Shown: positions 52,740 through 62,394, counted from the first letter of the stretch. The stretch: DNA of 64,000 nucleotides from Betaproteobacteria bacterium (GCA_016868355.1 VGHB01000009.1:1-64000), one strand, 5' to 3'. Translations and numbers: made by a program. Notes: generated by a model from the letters alone, not told the origin.

Positions 52740-54604
52740 GCGGTCCGCTCCGTGTCCAGATACTGCCAGGTGTCCCTCATGAAGGGATGCGCCCAGAAAT
52801 GGCGCAGCCAAGGCTGCTGCAGCCAGGCCGCTCGTTGGTGACGGTGCACCTTGTAGGGCATGTAGGCCACCAGCAGGTCTTTGGCCTGTCGTATGAGGGC
52901 CAGCCGTTGCGGCCCGTCGGGTAAACGCCGCTGCTGCTCAAACAGTCGGTCAAACGCCGGCAGCGCGAACCGTGCATCGTTGGCGTCACCCGCGTTCGGG
53001 CCGTAGGCAATCGACAAGAAGAACCCACCATCTGGCGACTGGGCCTGCCAGGTGTAGCCCCACATCTGCAGCGCACCGGTGCGGGTCTTCTTCAGCAACT
53101 CAGGCCAGGTCGACACATCAAATTCCACCCGCAGGCCCACCGTGTTGAGCGAGCGCTTCCACAGTTCATTGGCTAAACGGTCGGCCTGCGTGGACAAGCA
53201 GGCCATGCGCAGCACCAAAGGCTTGCCGTCGGGGCGTTCACGAAATCCGTCGCCATCCCGGTCAACATAGCCATAGACATCAAGCAGCGCCTGCGCCCGC
53301 CCCGGATCGTGGACAGACATGTCGCTGCGGTACTGCTCGTCGTAACCCACAGTGAACGGCGCCAGGGTGGACTGGGCCGGCAAGGCCATACCATTGTGCA
53401 AAAGGCGAATGTCTGAAGGACCGTCATAGGCCAACGAAATGGCCCGCCGCAAAGCCACCCGCTCGGGCGTGTAGCCGCCCACGACCGGATCATCCATCGA
53501 AAAGTAGTGCATCGCCATGGAAGCGGTCTGCGCCGTCTCCAGGCGTACACCCTTCTTCTGCAGAAAGGGCGCCAATCGTCCGCCGGGTACGGCCAGGGGC
53601 ACGAAGGCTGGCGGCACCAACATCCAGTCAAGGTCGCCCTGCAAAAAGGTCAGCCAGCGCGGCTGGGCCTCTTCGACTATGTCCACCACGATACGGTCTA
53701 CACAGGGCAAGGCGCGGCCTTTCAGGCGCTGGGCGATGGCCTGGGCATGCGGATCATGAGCGGGTACGCCCTCGTACACACGGTGCCGGTGGCTGGCCGA
53801 CTTCACCAATTCGATGCGCGAAGCACGCCGCCAGCTCGCCAAGCGAAAGGGCCCTGTGCCCACCGGGTGCGCACCGATGTCCTTGCCATAGTGCTGCACC
53901 ACTTCACGCGCCACCGCGCCGGTCAGCGCCGGCGTGGCCAGGTTGTAGACCCAGCGCGGGTCGGCCTCGCCCATCTGTATGCGCAGGGTGTAGCGGTCCG
54001 GCGCGCGCAAGCCCGCCACCGGTGTGTCGTAGTCAAAGGGCTTGCGGGTCTTGAGGGCACGATCGCGCAATTCAGCCAGTCCCGGCATCTTTGCGCCCTC
54101 GAACAAGTAGAGGTCGCTCGAAGCGTACTGCGGGTCGAAAAAGCGCTTGATGGAGTACACATAGTCTTCGGCCGTCAGCTCACGCCGCCCCTGCGCGTCC
54201 ACACGCGGGCTGCCCTTGAAGGCCACATCGTCCGCAAAGTAGATTCCCGGGCGGATGCGCAGGGTGATGGTCAGACCGTCCGCGCTGATCTCGGGCAAGT
54301 CCTCAGCGGTGTTGGCCACCAGCCGCACCGGCCGCGCCAGGTAGTCGTAGGTCAGGGGCGCTTCCAGGATCTGTGAAATCAGCGTACTGGAATAGAAGTC
54401 GCTGTTGGTGGAGGGCGGGTCGAATGTGCTCTCGGGCGCCGGGAAGGCGTAGCGCAGCGTCTTTTCAGCTCCTGCTGCAGCAGGCTTGGCCAACAAGCCC
54501 AACGATGCTGCGGCGCTGGCCACGCCGCCCAGACGGGCGGCACCAGCCAGCTTGAACAAGGCCGCCAGCGCGGCCGGTGTGGCGATGAGTCGGCGGCGCT
54601 TCAC
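52736..54604 (-). CDS. Family-5 ABC substrate-binding protein, copy 1
   Basis: A 622-residue periplasmic protein (GTG start 54604) with an Ala-rich signal region. The family-5 (peptide/nickel) fold is shown by TLRYAFPAPESTFDPPSTNS, ELTAEDYVYSIKRFFDPQ, HPVGTGPFRLASWRRASRIE and DVYGYVDRDGDGFRERPDGK. It is a paralogue of the two proteins encoded upstream and is somewhat more diverged. All three presumably feed the divergent permease-ATPase set, importing oligopeptides or related cargo. It begins 16 bp after copy 2 and overlaps the acetoacetyl-CoA synthetase gene by 4 bp. Confidence 0.9.
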   Translation of the reverse strand: MKRRRLIATPAALAALFKLAGAARLGGVASAAASLGLLAKPAAAGAEKTLRYAFPAPESTFDPPSTNSDFYSSTLISQILEAPLTYDYLARPVRLVANTAEDLPEISADGLTITLRIRPGIYFADDVAFKGSPRVDAQGRRELTAEDYVYSIKRFFDPQYASSDLYLFEGAKMPGLAELRDRALKTRKPFDYDTPVAGLRAPDRYTLRIQMGEADPRWVYNLATPALTGAVAREVVQHYGKDIGAHPVGTGPFRLASWRRASRIELVKSASHRHRVYEGVPAHDPHAQAIAQRLKGRALPCVDRIVVDIVEEAQPRWLTFLQGDLDWMLVPPAFVPLAVPGGRLAPFLQKKGVRLETAQTASMAMHYFSMDDPVVGGYTPERVALRRAISLAYDGPSDIRLLHNGMALPAQSTLAPFTVGYDEQYRSDMSVHDPGRAQALLDVYGYVDRDGDGFRERPDGKPLVLRMACLSTQADRLANELWKRSLNTVGLRVEFDVSTWPELLKKTRTGALQMWGYTWQAQSPDGGFFLSIAYGPNAGDANDARFALPAFDRLFEQQRRLPDGPQRLALIRQAKDLLVAYMPYKVHRHQRAAWLQQPWLRHFWAHPFMRDTWQYLDTERTA

Positions 54605-54620
54605 CGGGGTTTAAGCGGCT

Positions 54621-56495
54621 TCAAGAGCCGCGTTTGGGCTGTGGCTCGATGTCCACCCGGTGCCACCAGTCCTGCCAGAACTGGGTGCGTCGAAAGCCCT
54701 TGAGCCACGGCTGGGTGAGGTCGCTGGAAATGCGGTGGACCAAAAATTTGTAGGGCATGTAGGCGGTGCCAATGTTCTTGGCTTGCAAGAACAAGGCCTC
54801 CCGCTCGGGCCCGTCGGGAATCTCGCCCATGCGTTCGTACAAGCGGTCGAATTCGGCGTTCTTGAAGCGCGCAAAGTTCTGCGCGCCAAACTGTGGGCTG
54901 TAGTAGCGAGCCAGCGACTGCTGCCCGTCGGGTGCCGCAGCCGAACCGCCCAAGATCCACATCTGCAGCTTGCCGGCCCGCGCGGCCTTGAGTTGCTCGG
55001 GCCACTTGGCCACCTTGAACCGAACCTGTATGCCCACCGCCTCGAAGTTACGCTTGTGCAGTTCGTTGAACTGTCGCGAGAGCTGGTCGGGCTGCGTGGC
55101 CATTTCCAGCAACAGGGGCTTGCCATTAGGCTGTTCGCGCCAGCCGTCGCCGTCCCGGTCGACATAGCCGTACAGGTCCAGCAAGGCTTTTGCACGCGCC
55201 GGGTCATGGTCGCTCATGGTGCTCTTGTACTGCGGGTCGTAGCCGGTGGTGTTGGGCACCAGGGCCGACTGCGCGGGGATGGCTTGGCCTCGGCGGACCA
55301 GGCGTATCTCGCGGTCAACATCCAGAGACAAGCTTATGGCACGGCGCAGCGCTACGCGATCAGGCGTGTAGCCGCCCACCACCGGGTCTTCCATATTGAA
55401 GTACAGGTAGGCCGAGTCGGCATTTAGAGACCGCGCACCCTGTATGCCGCGCTTGGACAGGTTAGGCGCCAACTTACCATTGGGCATGGCCTGGCTCACA
55501 AACTCACCGGGCACAGTCAACCAGTCGAGCTGGTCGTTGAGAAAGGCCAGCCAACGCGGCTGCATTTCCTCAATGATGCTGACCTCCACGCGGTCCACCA
55601 TGGGTAGTTGTCGGCCCTTGAACTGGGCCAGCAAGGCTTGGCCAGCTGCATCGTCAGCCGATGGCTCAAAGTCGTAGAACACCTCTCGGTACTGGGGGTT
55701 GCGCTCAAGCGCAATGAAGCTGGATCGGCGCCACTGCACCAACTTGAAGGGTCCCGTGCCCACGGGGTGGGCCATGATCTTGTCACCATAGTGCTCCACC
55801 ACTTCGCGCGCCACCGCGCCAAACAAGTCACCCGTGGCAAAGGTCTCGATCAGGGTGGGCCGCGGCTTGTAGGTTTTGAACTGAATCGTGTAGCGGTCCA
55901 GCGCCCGGATGCCCTCGATTTCGGTCTCGTAGTCAAAGGGCTTCTTGCTGTCCAGGGCCTTCTTGCGCAGCGCCTCCAGGCCCACATAGCCGGTGTCGAG
56001 CATGCCGCCCCACACAGGGCTTTTGTTCACGGGGTCGGCAAAGCGCTTGTAGCTAAATACATAGTCTGCCGCGGTCAGCTCACGCCGGCCCTGTGCATCC
56101 AAGCGCTTGCTGCCCTTGAACGCTGGGTCATCCATAAAGTAAATGCCCGGCTTGATCCTGACCGTCCAGGTGCGGAAGTCTTCCGAAACCTGCGGCATAC
56201 CGTCTGCTGTGAGCGGGCGAATCTTGGCAGGCCGGGCGAGGTGGTCGTATTCGTACAGGCCCTCAAAGATGTGCGGGGTCACCGTGCGCGAATACAGGTC
56301 GTTGACCTGCGCAGGGTCGAACCCGGCTTCGGCCACGGGGAAGGACAGGCGCAACACCTTTTGCCAAGCTGGAGTTGACCCGGCGGCCGAGCCGGATGGG
56401 GTCGCTGCCAAGCCCTGTGCTGCCGCATTGAATGACAGGGCTAGCGCCAACGCGCTCAGGCCCTGGCGCAGTGGCCTGAAACCCAGGGTCTTCAT
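54621..56495 (-). CDS. Family-5 ABC substrate-binding protein, copy 2
   Basis: A 624-residue periplasmic protein with a signal peptide ending near NAAAQG. ATG 56495 is preferred to a TTG two codons upstream. Its segments mirror those of copy 3: FPVAEAGFDPAQVNDLYSRT, ELTAADYVFSYKRFADP, HPVGTGPFKLVQWRRSSFIA and DLYGYVDRDGDGWREQPNGK. It lies 24 bp after copy 3 and 16 bp before copy 1, so all three are in one transcript. Ligand specificity cannot be read; differences between copies suggest different cargo. Confidence 0.9.
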   Translation of the reverse strand: MKTLGFRPLRQGLSALALALSFNAAAQGLAATPSGSAAGSTPAWQKVLRLSFPVAEAGFDPAQVNDLYSRTVTPHIFEGLYEYDHLARPAKIRPLTADGMPQVSEDFRTWTVRIKPGIYFMDDPAFKGSKRLDAQGRRELTAADYVFSYKRFADPVNKSPVWGGMLDTGYVGLEALRKKALDSKKPFDYETEIEGIRALDRYTIQFKTYKPRPTLIETFATGDLFGAVAREVVEHYGDKIMAHPVGTGPFKLVQWRRSSFIALERNPQYREVFYDFEPSADDAAGQALLAQFKGRQLPMVDRVEVSIIEEMQPRWLAFLNDQLDWLTVPGEFVSQAMPNGKLAPNLSKRGIQGARSLNADSAYLYFNMEDPVVGGYTPDRVALRRAISLSLDVDREIRLVRRGQAIPAQSALVPNTTGYDPQYKSTMSDHDPARAKALLDLYGYVDRDGDGWREQPNGKPLLLEMATQPDQLSRQFNELHKRNFEAVGIQVRFKVAKWPEQLKAARAGKLQMWILGGSAAAPDGQQSLARYYSPQFGAQNFARFKNAEFDRLYERMGEIPDGPEREALFLQAKNIGTAYMPYKFLVHRISSDLTQPWLKGFRRTQFWQDWWHRVDIEPQPKRGS

Positions 56496-56519
56496 GGCCA
56501 ATTTTTCACCGCTGCGACT

Positions 56520-58403
56520 TCACTTCGCAAGCGCCACCACCTGGGCCGCACCCGCGTGGTCCACGTCAACATAGCGCCAGAAGTCGCGCATGAAAGGGTG
56601 CCGGCGATACCCGACCACATGCGGATGCGCCAGGTCGGTGAGGATGCGGTGGCCCGTGACCTTATAGGGCATGTAGGCCACGGCCAGCAACTTGGCCTCG
56701 TTCATCAGCCCCTCGCGCGCGGCGCCATCGGGCATCACAAACTGGCGCTTGTACAACTCGTTGAAGGCGGGCAGGTCGAAACGCGAGTGGTTGGCTTGAC
56801 CCTTGTTAGGGCCATAGAGAAGGTCCAGGAAGTAGCTGCCATCGGGGTTGGTGGCGGACCAGGCCACGCCCCACATCATCAGCTTGCCGGCGCGGCTGGC
56901 CTTGAGCTGTTCGGGCCATTTGGCGATCTTGAACTCGATGCGCACATTGATGGCCTTCATCGCCTTGCGCCAAAGCTCCTGCAACTGGCGCGAGGCCTGA
57001 TCGGGCTGGCTTGAATACTCCAGCAGCAGCGGCTTGCCATCGGGCAGGTCGCGCCAGCCATCGCCGTCCTTGTCGACATAGCCATAAAGGTCGAGCAGCG
57101 CGCGCGCACGGGCCAGGTCGTGGTCACTCATCTCGGTCTTCATATGCGGATCGAAGCCGGTGAGCATGGGCGGGATGATGGCCTGGGCAGGAATGGCTTG
57201 ACCCTTTCTCACCTGGTTGATCTCTTGCTCCACGTCGTAGGCCAGCGAGATCGCTCGGCGCAGCGCCACCTTGTGGGGCTCGTAGCCGCCCACCACCGGG
57301 TGCTCCATACCGAAATAGCTCAAGGTGGCGTCCACCGCTGGCGCCCGCTGCATCTGAATGCCCTTCTTGCGCAGATTGGGGGCGAGTTTGTTGTTGGGGA
57401 TGGCGGTGGTGGCGAACTCGTTGGGCAGGCGCTCGATCATGTCGTGCTCGCCGTTGAGGAAGGCCAGCCATCGCGGCTGCGTCTCTTCTACGATGCTCAC
57501 CTCCACACGGTCCACCATCGGAATGCGCTTGCCCTTGAGCCTGGACAGCACCGCCTGCGCCTCAGCGTCATCGGTAGCGGGCTGCGCGTCGTAGAACTGC
57601 TCGCGGTAGTTGGGGTTGCGCTCCAGGGTGATCTTCGATGAACGCTTCCAGGCAGTCAGCCGGTAAGGCCCCGTGCCCACCGGGTGCTCCATGATCTTGT
57701 CGCCGTAGGTTTCCACCACCTCTCGAGCCACTGCACCCATCACGCCACCGTCGGTAAAGGTGTAAAAAAAACGCGGGGCTGGGCTTGCCAAGCGCACCTC
57801 GAAGGTGTAGCGGTCGAGTGCGCGCACACCCTCGACTTCAGCGTCGTAGTCGAAGGCTGCCTTGGCAGCGATGGTCTTCTTGCGCAGCTCCGACAGGCCC
57901 AGGATGCGCGCGTTTTCCAGCTGAAACAGGCTAGGGCTCTTGGTCTTGGGGTCGTAGTGGCGCTTGAGGGTGTAGACATAGTCCTCGGCCGTGAGTTCGC
58001 GCTTGCCTTGTGCGTTCAGGCGTTTGCTGCCCGTGAAGGCTGGATCGTCTGCAAACAGAATGCCCGGCTTGATGCGGAACACGAAGCGGGTGTAGTTGTC
58101 ACTGATCTCGGGCAGGGCCTGTGCAGTTTGGGGCACCACCCTCACCGGCCGCGCCAGCGGGTCGTAGGTCAGGGGAGCCTCAAACATATTGGCTGCGATG
58201 ATGCGGGAGTAGGCGTCTGAGATTTGCGCGGGGTCAAAGCCGGTTTCGGCAATCGGGAAGGCGTAGCGCAGCGTCTTTTTGGGCGCAGCAGCCGCCGGCG
58301 GGGTCTGCGCAGCCGCAAGTGAAGCCACACCGATCAGGCTGGCCAGCACACAAGAGTTTGCAGCCCTGCGCAGGGCTGCCATCAGGATCGTTCGACGCGT
58401 CAT
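56520..58403 (-). CDS. Family-5 ABC substrate-binding protein, copy 3
   Basis: A 627-residue periplasmic protein, first in the minus-strand transcript. ATG 58403 starts an Arg-rich n-region (TRRTILMAALRRAANS) and a signal ending at SLAAAQ. Family-5 segments: FPIAETGFDPAQISDAYSRI, ELTAEDYVYTLKRHYDP, HPVGTGPYRLTAWKRSSKIT and DLYGYVDKDGDGWRDLPDGK. It is the copy closest to the divergent transporter genes and most likely the original partner of that permease. The shared 284-bp divergent region holds a 12-bp inverted repeat with mirrored promoter-like elements. Confidence 0.9.
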   Translation of the reverse strand: MTRRTILMAALRRAANSCVLASLIGVASLAAAQTPPAAAAPKKTLRYAFPIAETGFDPAQISDAYSRIIAANMFEAPLTYDPLARPVRVVPQTAQALPEISDNYTRFVFRIKPGILFADDPAFTGSKRLNAQGKRELTAEDYVYTLKRHYDPKTKSPSLFQLENARILGLSELRKKTIAAKAAFDYDAEVEGVRALDRYTFEVRLASPAPRFFYTFTDGGVMGAVAREVVETYGDKIMEHPVGTGPYRLTAWKRSSKITLERNPNYREQFYDAQPATDDAEAQAVLSRLKGKRIPMVDRVEVSIVEETQPRWLAFLNGEHDMIERLPNEFATTAIPNNKLAPNLRKKGIQMQRAPAVDATLSYFGMEHPVVGGYEPHKVALRRAISLAYDVEQEINQVRKGQAIPAQAIIPPMLTGFDPHMKTEMSDHDLARARALLDLYGYVDKDGDGWRDLPDGKPLLLEYSSQPDQASRQLQELWRKAMKAINVRIEFKIAKWPEQLKASRAGKLMMWGVAWSATNPDGSYFLDLLYGPNKGQANHSRFDLPAFNELYKRQFVMPDGAAREGLMNEAKLLAVAYMPYKVTGHRILTDLAHPHVVGYRRHPFMRDFWRYVDVDHAGAAQVVALAK

Positions 58404-58472
58404 GTTGAGGTTCGGTGCCGCGCAAGCCCACGGCCTACCCCGGCGTCGCAGCAGCGACATTGCAACAGCGGC

Positions 58473-58600
58473 AGTCTAGCGGCCAGAGGCCGGCCGGAGA
58501 ACCCTGGATCACCCCGTATTCCCCTTGACCATGCTGGGTCAATTCCGACCTAACGCGGGGGAAAACGCCGGGAAACAAGCGCTGCTGAGGCCGCTAGACT
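58473..58600. promoter_or_regulatory. Mirrored promoter elements in divergent ABC region
   Basis: AGTCTAGCGGCC (58473-58484) and GGCCGCTAGACT (58589-58600) are perfect 12-bp inverted copies 104 bp apart, one facing each gene. Each contains TAGACT, a plausible -10 hexamer, 69 bp before the binding-protein ATG and 87 bp before the permease ATG. CTAGAC also precedes 42953 and 63057. This suggests mirrored core promoters, or sites for one regulator. Confidence 0.5.
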
Positions 58601-58687
58601 CCCGCATCGCGCCAAAGCCGAGAATTCCAAACACGCCCAGAGGCCACAAGCCCTCCCTGGGACGCGCGATTTGTGGAGTTTGTAAAC

Positions 58688-59626
58688 ATGCTGGCCTATC
58701 TCATCAGGCGACTGTGGCAGATGGTTCCCACGCTCTTGGGCGTGGTGCTGTTGGTCTTTGTACTCTTCAAGTACTTCGGTGGTGACCCCGCGGAAATCCT
58801 CGGGGGCCTCAACGCCACGCCTGAGCAAATCGATGCAATCCGCCAGCAACTCGGCCTGAACGAACCGGCCTGGTTCCAGTTCTGGATCTTCATCAAATCG
58901 ATTGCCACCTTCGATTTCGGCAAGAGCTGGGCCACCAACGAGGCGGTGAGTAACCTGTTCGCCACGCGGCTGCCGGCCACGCTGACCGTAATGCTGCCCA
59001 TCTTGATCTTGGATGTGCTGCTGGCCCTGCCGATTGCGATGTGGGTGGCCTACCGCCGTGGATCACTGACCGACCGCGCCATCATGGTGGTCACCACGGT
59101 GGCACTGTCCATTTCTTTCCTCGTCTACATCATCGTGGGACAGTACGTGTTTGGCTTCCTGTTGGGATGGTTCCCAGTGCAGGGCTGGACCGACAGCGCC
59201 TGGCGGAACCTGATCATCTACGCGCCCCTACCGGTGCTGCTGGCGGTGATGGTGGGGGTGAGCCCCCAAACCCGCCTGTACCGAAGCTTCTTCCTCGATG
59301 AACTCGGACAAGACTATGTGCGCACCGCACGGGCCAAAGGCCTGACCGAGAACAAGGTGCTGTTCAAGCATGTGATGCGCAACGCGATGATCCCCATCAT
59401 CACCAACATTGGTCTGGCCCTGCCCAGCGTGTTCATCGGCTCCTTCCTGATTGAGACCTTCTTCTCCATTCCTGGTTTAGGCCGCGAGGTATTGTTGGCA
59501 GTCAACCGCTCGGACTACCCCGTGATCCAGGCCATCACGGTGTACCTGGCCATGCTCACCATGGTGATCAACCTGGTGACCGATGTGATGTACAAGGCCA
59601 TCGACCCGCGGGTGGTGTTGAAATGA
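58688..59626 (+). CDS. Peptide-type ABC permease, DppB-like
   Basis: A 312-residue inner-membrane permease with six helices. ATG 58688 follows a GGAG site and starts the usual MLAYLIRRLWQMVPTLLGVV. The ATPase-docking loop is RTARAKGLTENKVLFKHVMR, and the family segment FLIETFFSIPGLG follows. It forms a heterodimer with the next gene product and takes cargo from one or more of the three binding proteins encoded divergently. Its stop overlaps the next start as ATGA. Confidence 0.92.
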   Translation: MLAYLIRRLWQMVPTLLGVVLLVFVLFKYFGGDPAEILGGLNATPEQIDAIRQQLGLNEPAWFQFWIFIKSIATFDFGKSWATNEAVSNLFATRLPATLTVMLPILILDVLLALPIAMWVAYRRGSLTDRAIMVVTTVALSISFLVYIIVGQYVFGFLLGWFPVQGWTDSAWRNLIIYAPLPVLLAVMVGVSPQTRLYRSFFLDELGQDYVRTARAKGLTENKVLFKHVMRNAMIPIITNIGLALPSVFIGSFLIETFFSIPGLGREVLLAVNRSDYPVIQAITVYLAMLTMVINLVTDVMYKAIDPRVVLK

Positions 59627-60678
59627 CTGCGATCCTAAATCCCCACGCCGCCCCTAGCGTCGGCCCAGAGCGATCCGAAGGTGTCTGGGCCGCGGCGTGG
59701 CGCCGATACAGGGCCGACCGCGTGGGCGTGTTGTCCCTGATCATCGTTGTGATGTTCACGGTGTTAATCGCGGCTTCCGCGCTGGACCTTGTGGCAAAGG
59801 ACTGGCAAAAGGAAGTGGGGGTGCCCAATGCGCCGCCCACCTTCCTGGGCCCAGCGCCTCCTGAAGCCACCGGTGTAATCGAACAGCCCAAGGGGCCGAA
59901 TGTGGACATTTCGGCCATCGACCCCCTGGCGCCCAAATACGCCGAGTGGGCGGAAAGGGCCAAGGCATACGCCACGCCCGACACCATCAAGGCCGAGACG
60001 CTTCCCCTGGGTGGCGACCGCTTGGGGCGCGATGTGCTGTCCAAGGCGATCAAGGGCACCGAGATCTCAGTGTTCGTGGGTGTGCTGGCTGCACTGGTGG
60101 CCACGTTCTTGGGCACCTTGCTGGGTGCGCTGTCGGGCTACCTGGGCGGCAAGGTCGGTGACTTCTTCGAGTGGCTGTACAACGTCTTCGAAGCGGTACC
60201 GGGCATCTTGCTGATCTTTGCCTTTGCCGCCGTGTTCGGCCGCGGCATCGGCACCGTGGTGCTGATCCTGGGCCTGACGGGCTGGACGGGCTTGTACCGG
60301 CAGGTGCGCGCGGAATTTATGAAGCACCGCTCGCGCGAATATGTGCGATCGGCTGAGGCCATCGGTGCGTCACAGGTGGCTCGGATGTTTAAACACATCC
60401 TGCCCAATATCTCGCACGTCATCTTGGTGCGTATGGGCCTGCTGGTGGTGGGCTTTATCAAGAGCGAGGTCATCCTGTCTTACCTGGGGCTGGGTGTGGG
60501 CATTGACGATGTGTCGTGGGGCACGATGCTGTCCGAGGCACAGGCTGAATTGATCTTGGGCTATTGGTGGCAGCTGGTTTCAGCCACCGCCTTCATGTGC
60601 GTGTTCGTCACCGCCTTCTCGCTGATGGCCGACGCGGCGCGTGACGCTCTGGATCCCAAGTTGAGAGGGCTCGAGTAA
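59623..60678 (+). CDS. Peptide-type ABC permease, DppC-like
   Basis: A 351-residue permease. After a first helix (about residues 38-58), a periplasmic insert of roughly 90 residues (Pro-rich, with DPLAPKYAEWAERAKAY) is longer than in typical DppC proteins. The core follows: PLGGDRLGRDVLSKAIKGTE, the ATPase-docking loop RSAEAIGASQVARMFKHILP and LSYLGLGVGIDDVSWGTML. It overlaps the upstream permease by 4 bp and the ATPase gene by 1 bp. The insert may contact the large family-5 binding proteins. Confidence 0.9.
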   Translation: MTAILNPHAAPSVGPERSEGVWAAAWRRYRADRVGVLSLIIVVMFTVLIAASALDLVAKDWQKEVGVPNAPPTFLGPAPPEATGVIEQPKGPNVDISAIDPLAPKYAEWAERAKAYATPDTIKAETLPLGGDRLGRDVLSKAIKGTEISVFVGVLAALVATFLGTLLGALSGYLGGKVGDFFEWLYNVFEAVPGILLIFAFAAVFGRGIGTVVLILGLTGWTGLYRQVRAEFMKHRSREYVRSAEAIGASQVARMFKHILPNISHVILVRMGLLVVGFIKSEVILSYLGLGVGIDDVSWGTMLSEAQAELILGYWWQLVSATAFMCVFVTAFSLMADAARDALDPKLRGLE

Positions 60679-62387
60679 TGCTGCTCAGCATCCAAGACCT
60701 CGCCGTAGCCTTCCGCATGGGTAAGGTGAGCGGCGTGACCCAGCGCCAGCAGGCGGTGGGCCGCAGCGGCACCACAGTCAGCTTTGACATCCCGGAAAAC
60801 ACCACGGTGGCCCTGGTGGGCGAATCGGGTTCGGGCAAGTCGGTCACGGCCATGTCGATTCTGAACCTGTTGCCCGACAACGCCGAGCGCAGCGGGCGCA
60901 TCCTGTGGCAGGGCCAAAATCTGATCGATACGCCGCTGAATGAACTGCAGCACCTGCGCGGCCGCGAAATCGCCTGCGTTTTCCAAGACCCGATGAGCTC
61001 GCTCAATCCGGTGTTCACCGTGGGTGAGCAGTTGATGGAGCCGCTGATCAAGCACATGGGCCTGAGCCGCAAACAGGCCCTGGCCCGTGCCGAGGAACTG
61101 CTGGTCGAAGTGGGCATGCCCGAGCCCAAGCGCCGCCTGGGTGTGTACCCGCACGAGATGTCCGGCGGCCAGCAGCAGCGGGTGATGATTGCCATGGCTT
61201 TGGCCTGCGAGCCCAAGCTGCTGATAGCCGATGAGCCCACCACAGCCCTGGACGTGACGATTCAGCGCCAGATCCTGGAGCTCATCGCCAAGCTGAAGAA
61301 CAAGATGAAGATGAGCGTGCTGTTCATCAGCCACGACCTGGGCGTGGTCGGTGAGATTGCCGACCATGTGGTGGTGATGCGCAACGGAATCGTGCGCGAG
61401 CAGGGCCCGGTGGCGAGCATCTTCAACGACCCGCAGGATGACTACACCAAAGCCTTGCTGGCCTGCAGGCCCAGCCTAACCGAGAACCCCGCACGGCTGA
61501 TGGTGATCGACGAACACATTGCGGCCACCAAAGCCGCTGTCGAAGGGCGGTCCGCCGCCGCTGCCCGCCTGGCCAAGGCCAAAGACCCGAATGCCCCCGT
61601 GGTGCTTGAGGTCAACTCACTGTTCAAGAGCTTCTACCTCAAGCAAGGTCTGTTCGGCACCCGCGAATTCAAGGCGGTGCAAAATGTGAACTTCAAGTTG
61701 CGCAAGGGTCACACCCTCGGGGTTGTGGGCGAATCTGGTTCGGGCAAAACCACCATGGGCCTGACCCTGCTGCGACTGCACGAACCCACCGGCGGCGAGG
61801 TCATTTTTGACGGCAAGAACCTCTTGACCGTATCTGCCCAAGAACGCCAAACCATGCGCCGGCGCATCCAGGTGGTCTTTCAAAACCCCTACGCCAGCCT
61901 AAACCCCCGCTTCACCATCGGCCAGACCTTGGTCGAGCCGATGGAGATCCACGGCATCGGCAACAGCACCGAAGAACGCGAACAAGTGGCTCGCGAACTG
62001 CTGCAGAAGGTGGGGCTGGACGATCGCGCCTTCGGCAAGTACCCACACGAGTTTTCAGGCGGACAGCGCCAGCGCATTGCCATCGCCCGTTGCCTGACGC
62101 TCAAGCCCGAAGTGTTGGTGCTTGATGAGGCGGTATCGGCGCTAGACGTGAGCGTGCAGGCCCAGGTGCTGAACCTGCTCAAAGACCTGCAGGACGAATT
62201 CGGCCTGAGCTATGTCTTCATCAGCCATGACCTGGCCGTGGTGCGCTTCCTCTCCGACGAAGTGTTGGTGATGAAAGACGGAGTCGTCGTCGAGCAGGCC
62301 AGTGCTGAAGAGATCCTGCAGCATCCACGCGAGGACTACACCAAGCGTCTGCTCGGGGCCATCCCGCGCGGCTACCAAGCCGCTTGA
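60678..62387 (+). CDS. Double-domain peptide ABC ATPase (DppD-DppF fusion)
   Basis: A 569-residue protein with two complete ATPase domains. The first (about 1-265) has GESGSGKS, signature MSGGQQQRVMIAMALA and Walker B LLIADEPTTALD; the second (about 300-569) has GESGSGKT, FSGGQRQRIAIARCL and LVLDEAVSALD. Thus a single polypeptide replaces the usual DppD/DppF pair and energises the two upstream permeases. The second Walker B reads DEAVSALD instead of the usual DEPxSALD, which is tolerated in this family. The start overlaps the upstream stop by 1 bp (TAATG). Confidence 0.93.
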   Translation: MLLSIQDLAVAFRMGKVSGVTQRQQAVGRSGTTVSFDIPENTTVALVGESGSGKSVTAMSILNLLPDNAERSGRILWQGQNLIDTPLNELQHLRGREIACVFQDPMSSLNPVFTVGEQLMEPLIKHMGLSRKQALARAEELLVEVGMPEPKRRLGVYPHEMSGGQQQRVMIAMALACEPKLLIADEPTTALDVTIQRQILELIAKLKNKMKMSVLFISHDLGVVGEIADHVVVMRNGIVREQGPVASIFNDPQDDYTKALLACRPSLTENPARLMVIDEHIAATKAAVEGRSAAAARLAKAKDPNAPVVLEVNSLFKSFYLKQGLFGTREFKAVQNVNFKLRKGHTLGVVGESGSGKTTMGLTLLRLHEPTGGEVIFDGKNLLTVSAQERQTMRRRIQVVFQNPYASLNPRFTIGQTLVEPMEIHGIGNSTEEREQVARELLQKVGLDDRAFGKYPHEFSGGQRQRIAIARCLTLKPEVLVLDEAVSALDVSVQAQVLNLLKDLQDEFGLSYVFISHDLAVVRFLSDEVLVMKDGVVVEQASAEEILQHPREDYTKRLLGAIPRGYQAA

Positions 62388-62394
62388 CGCCACC

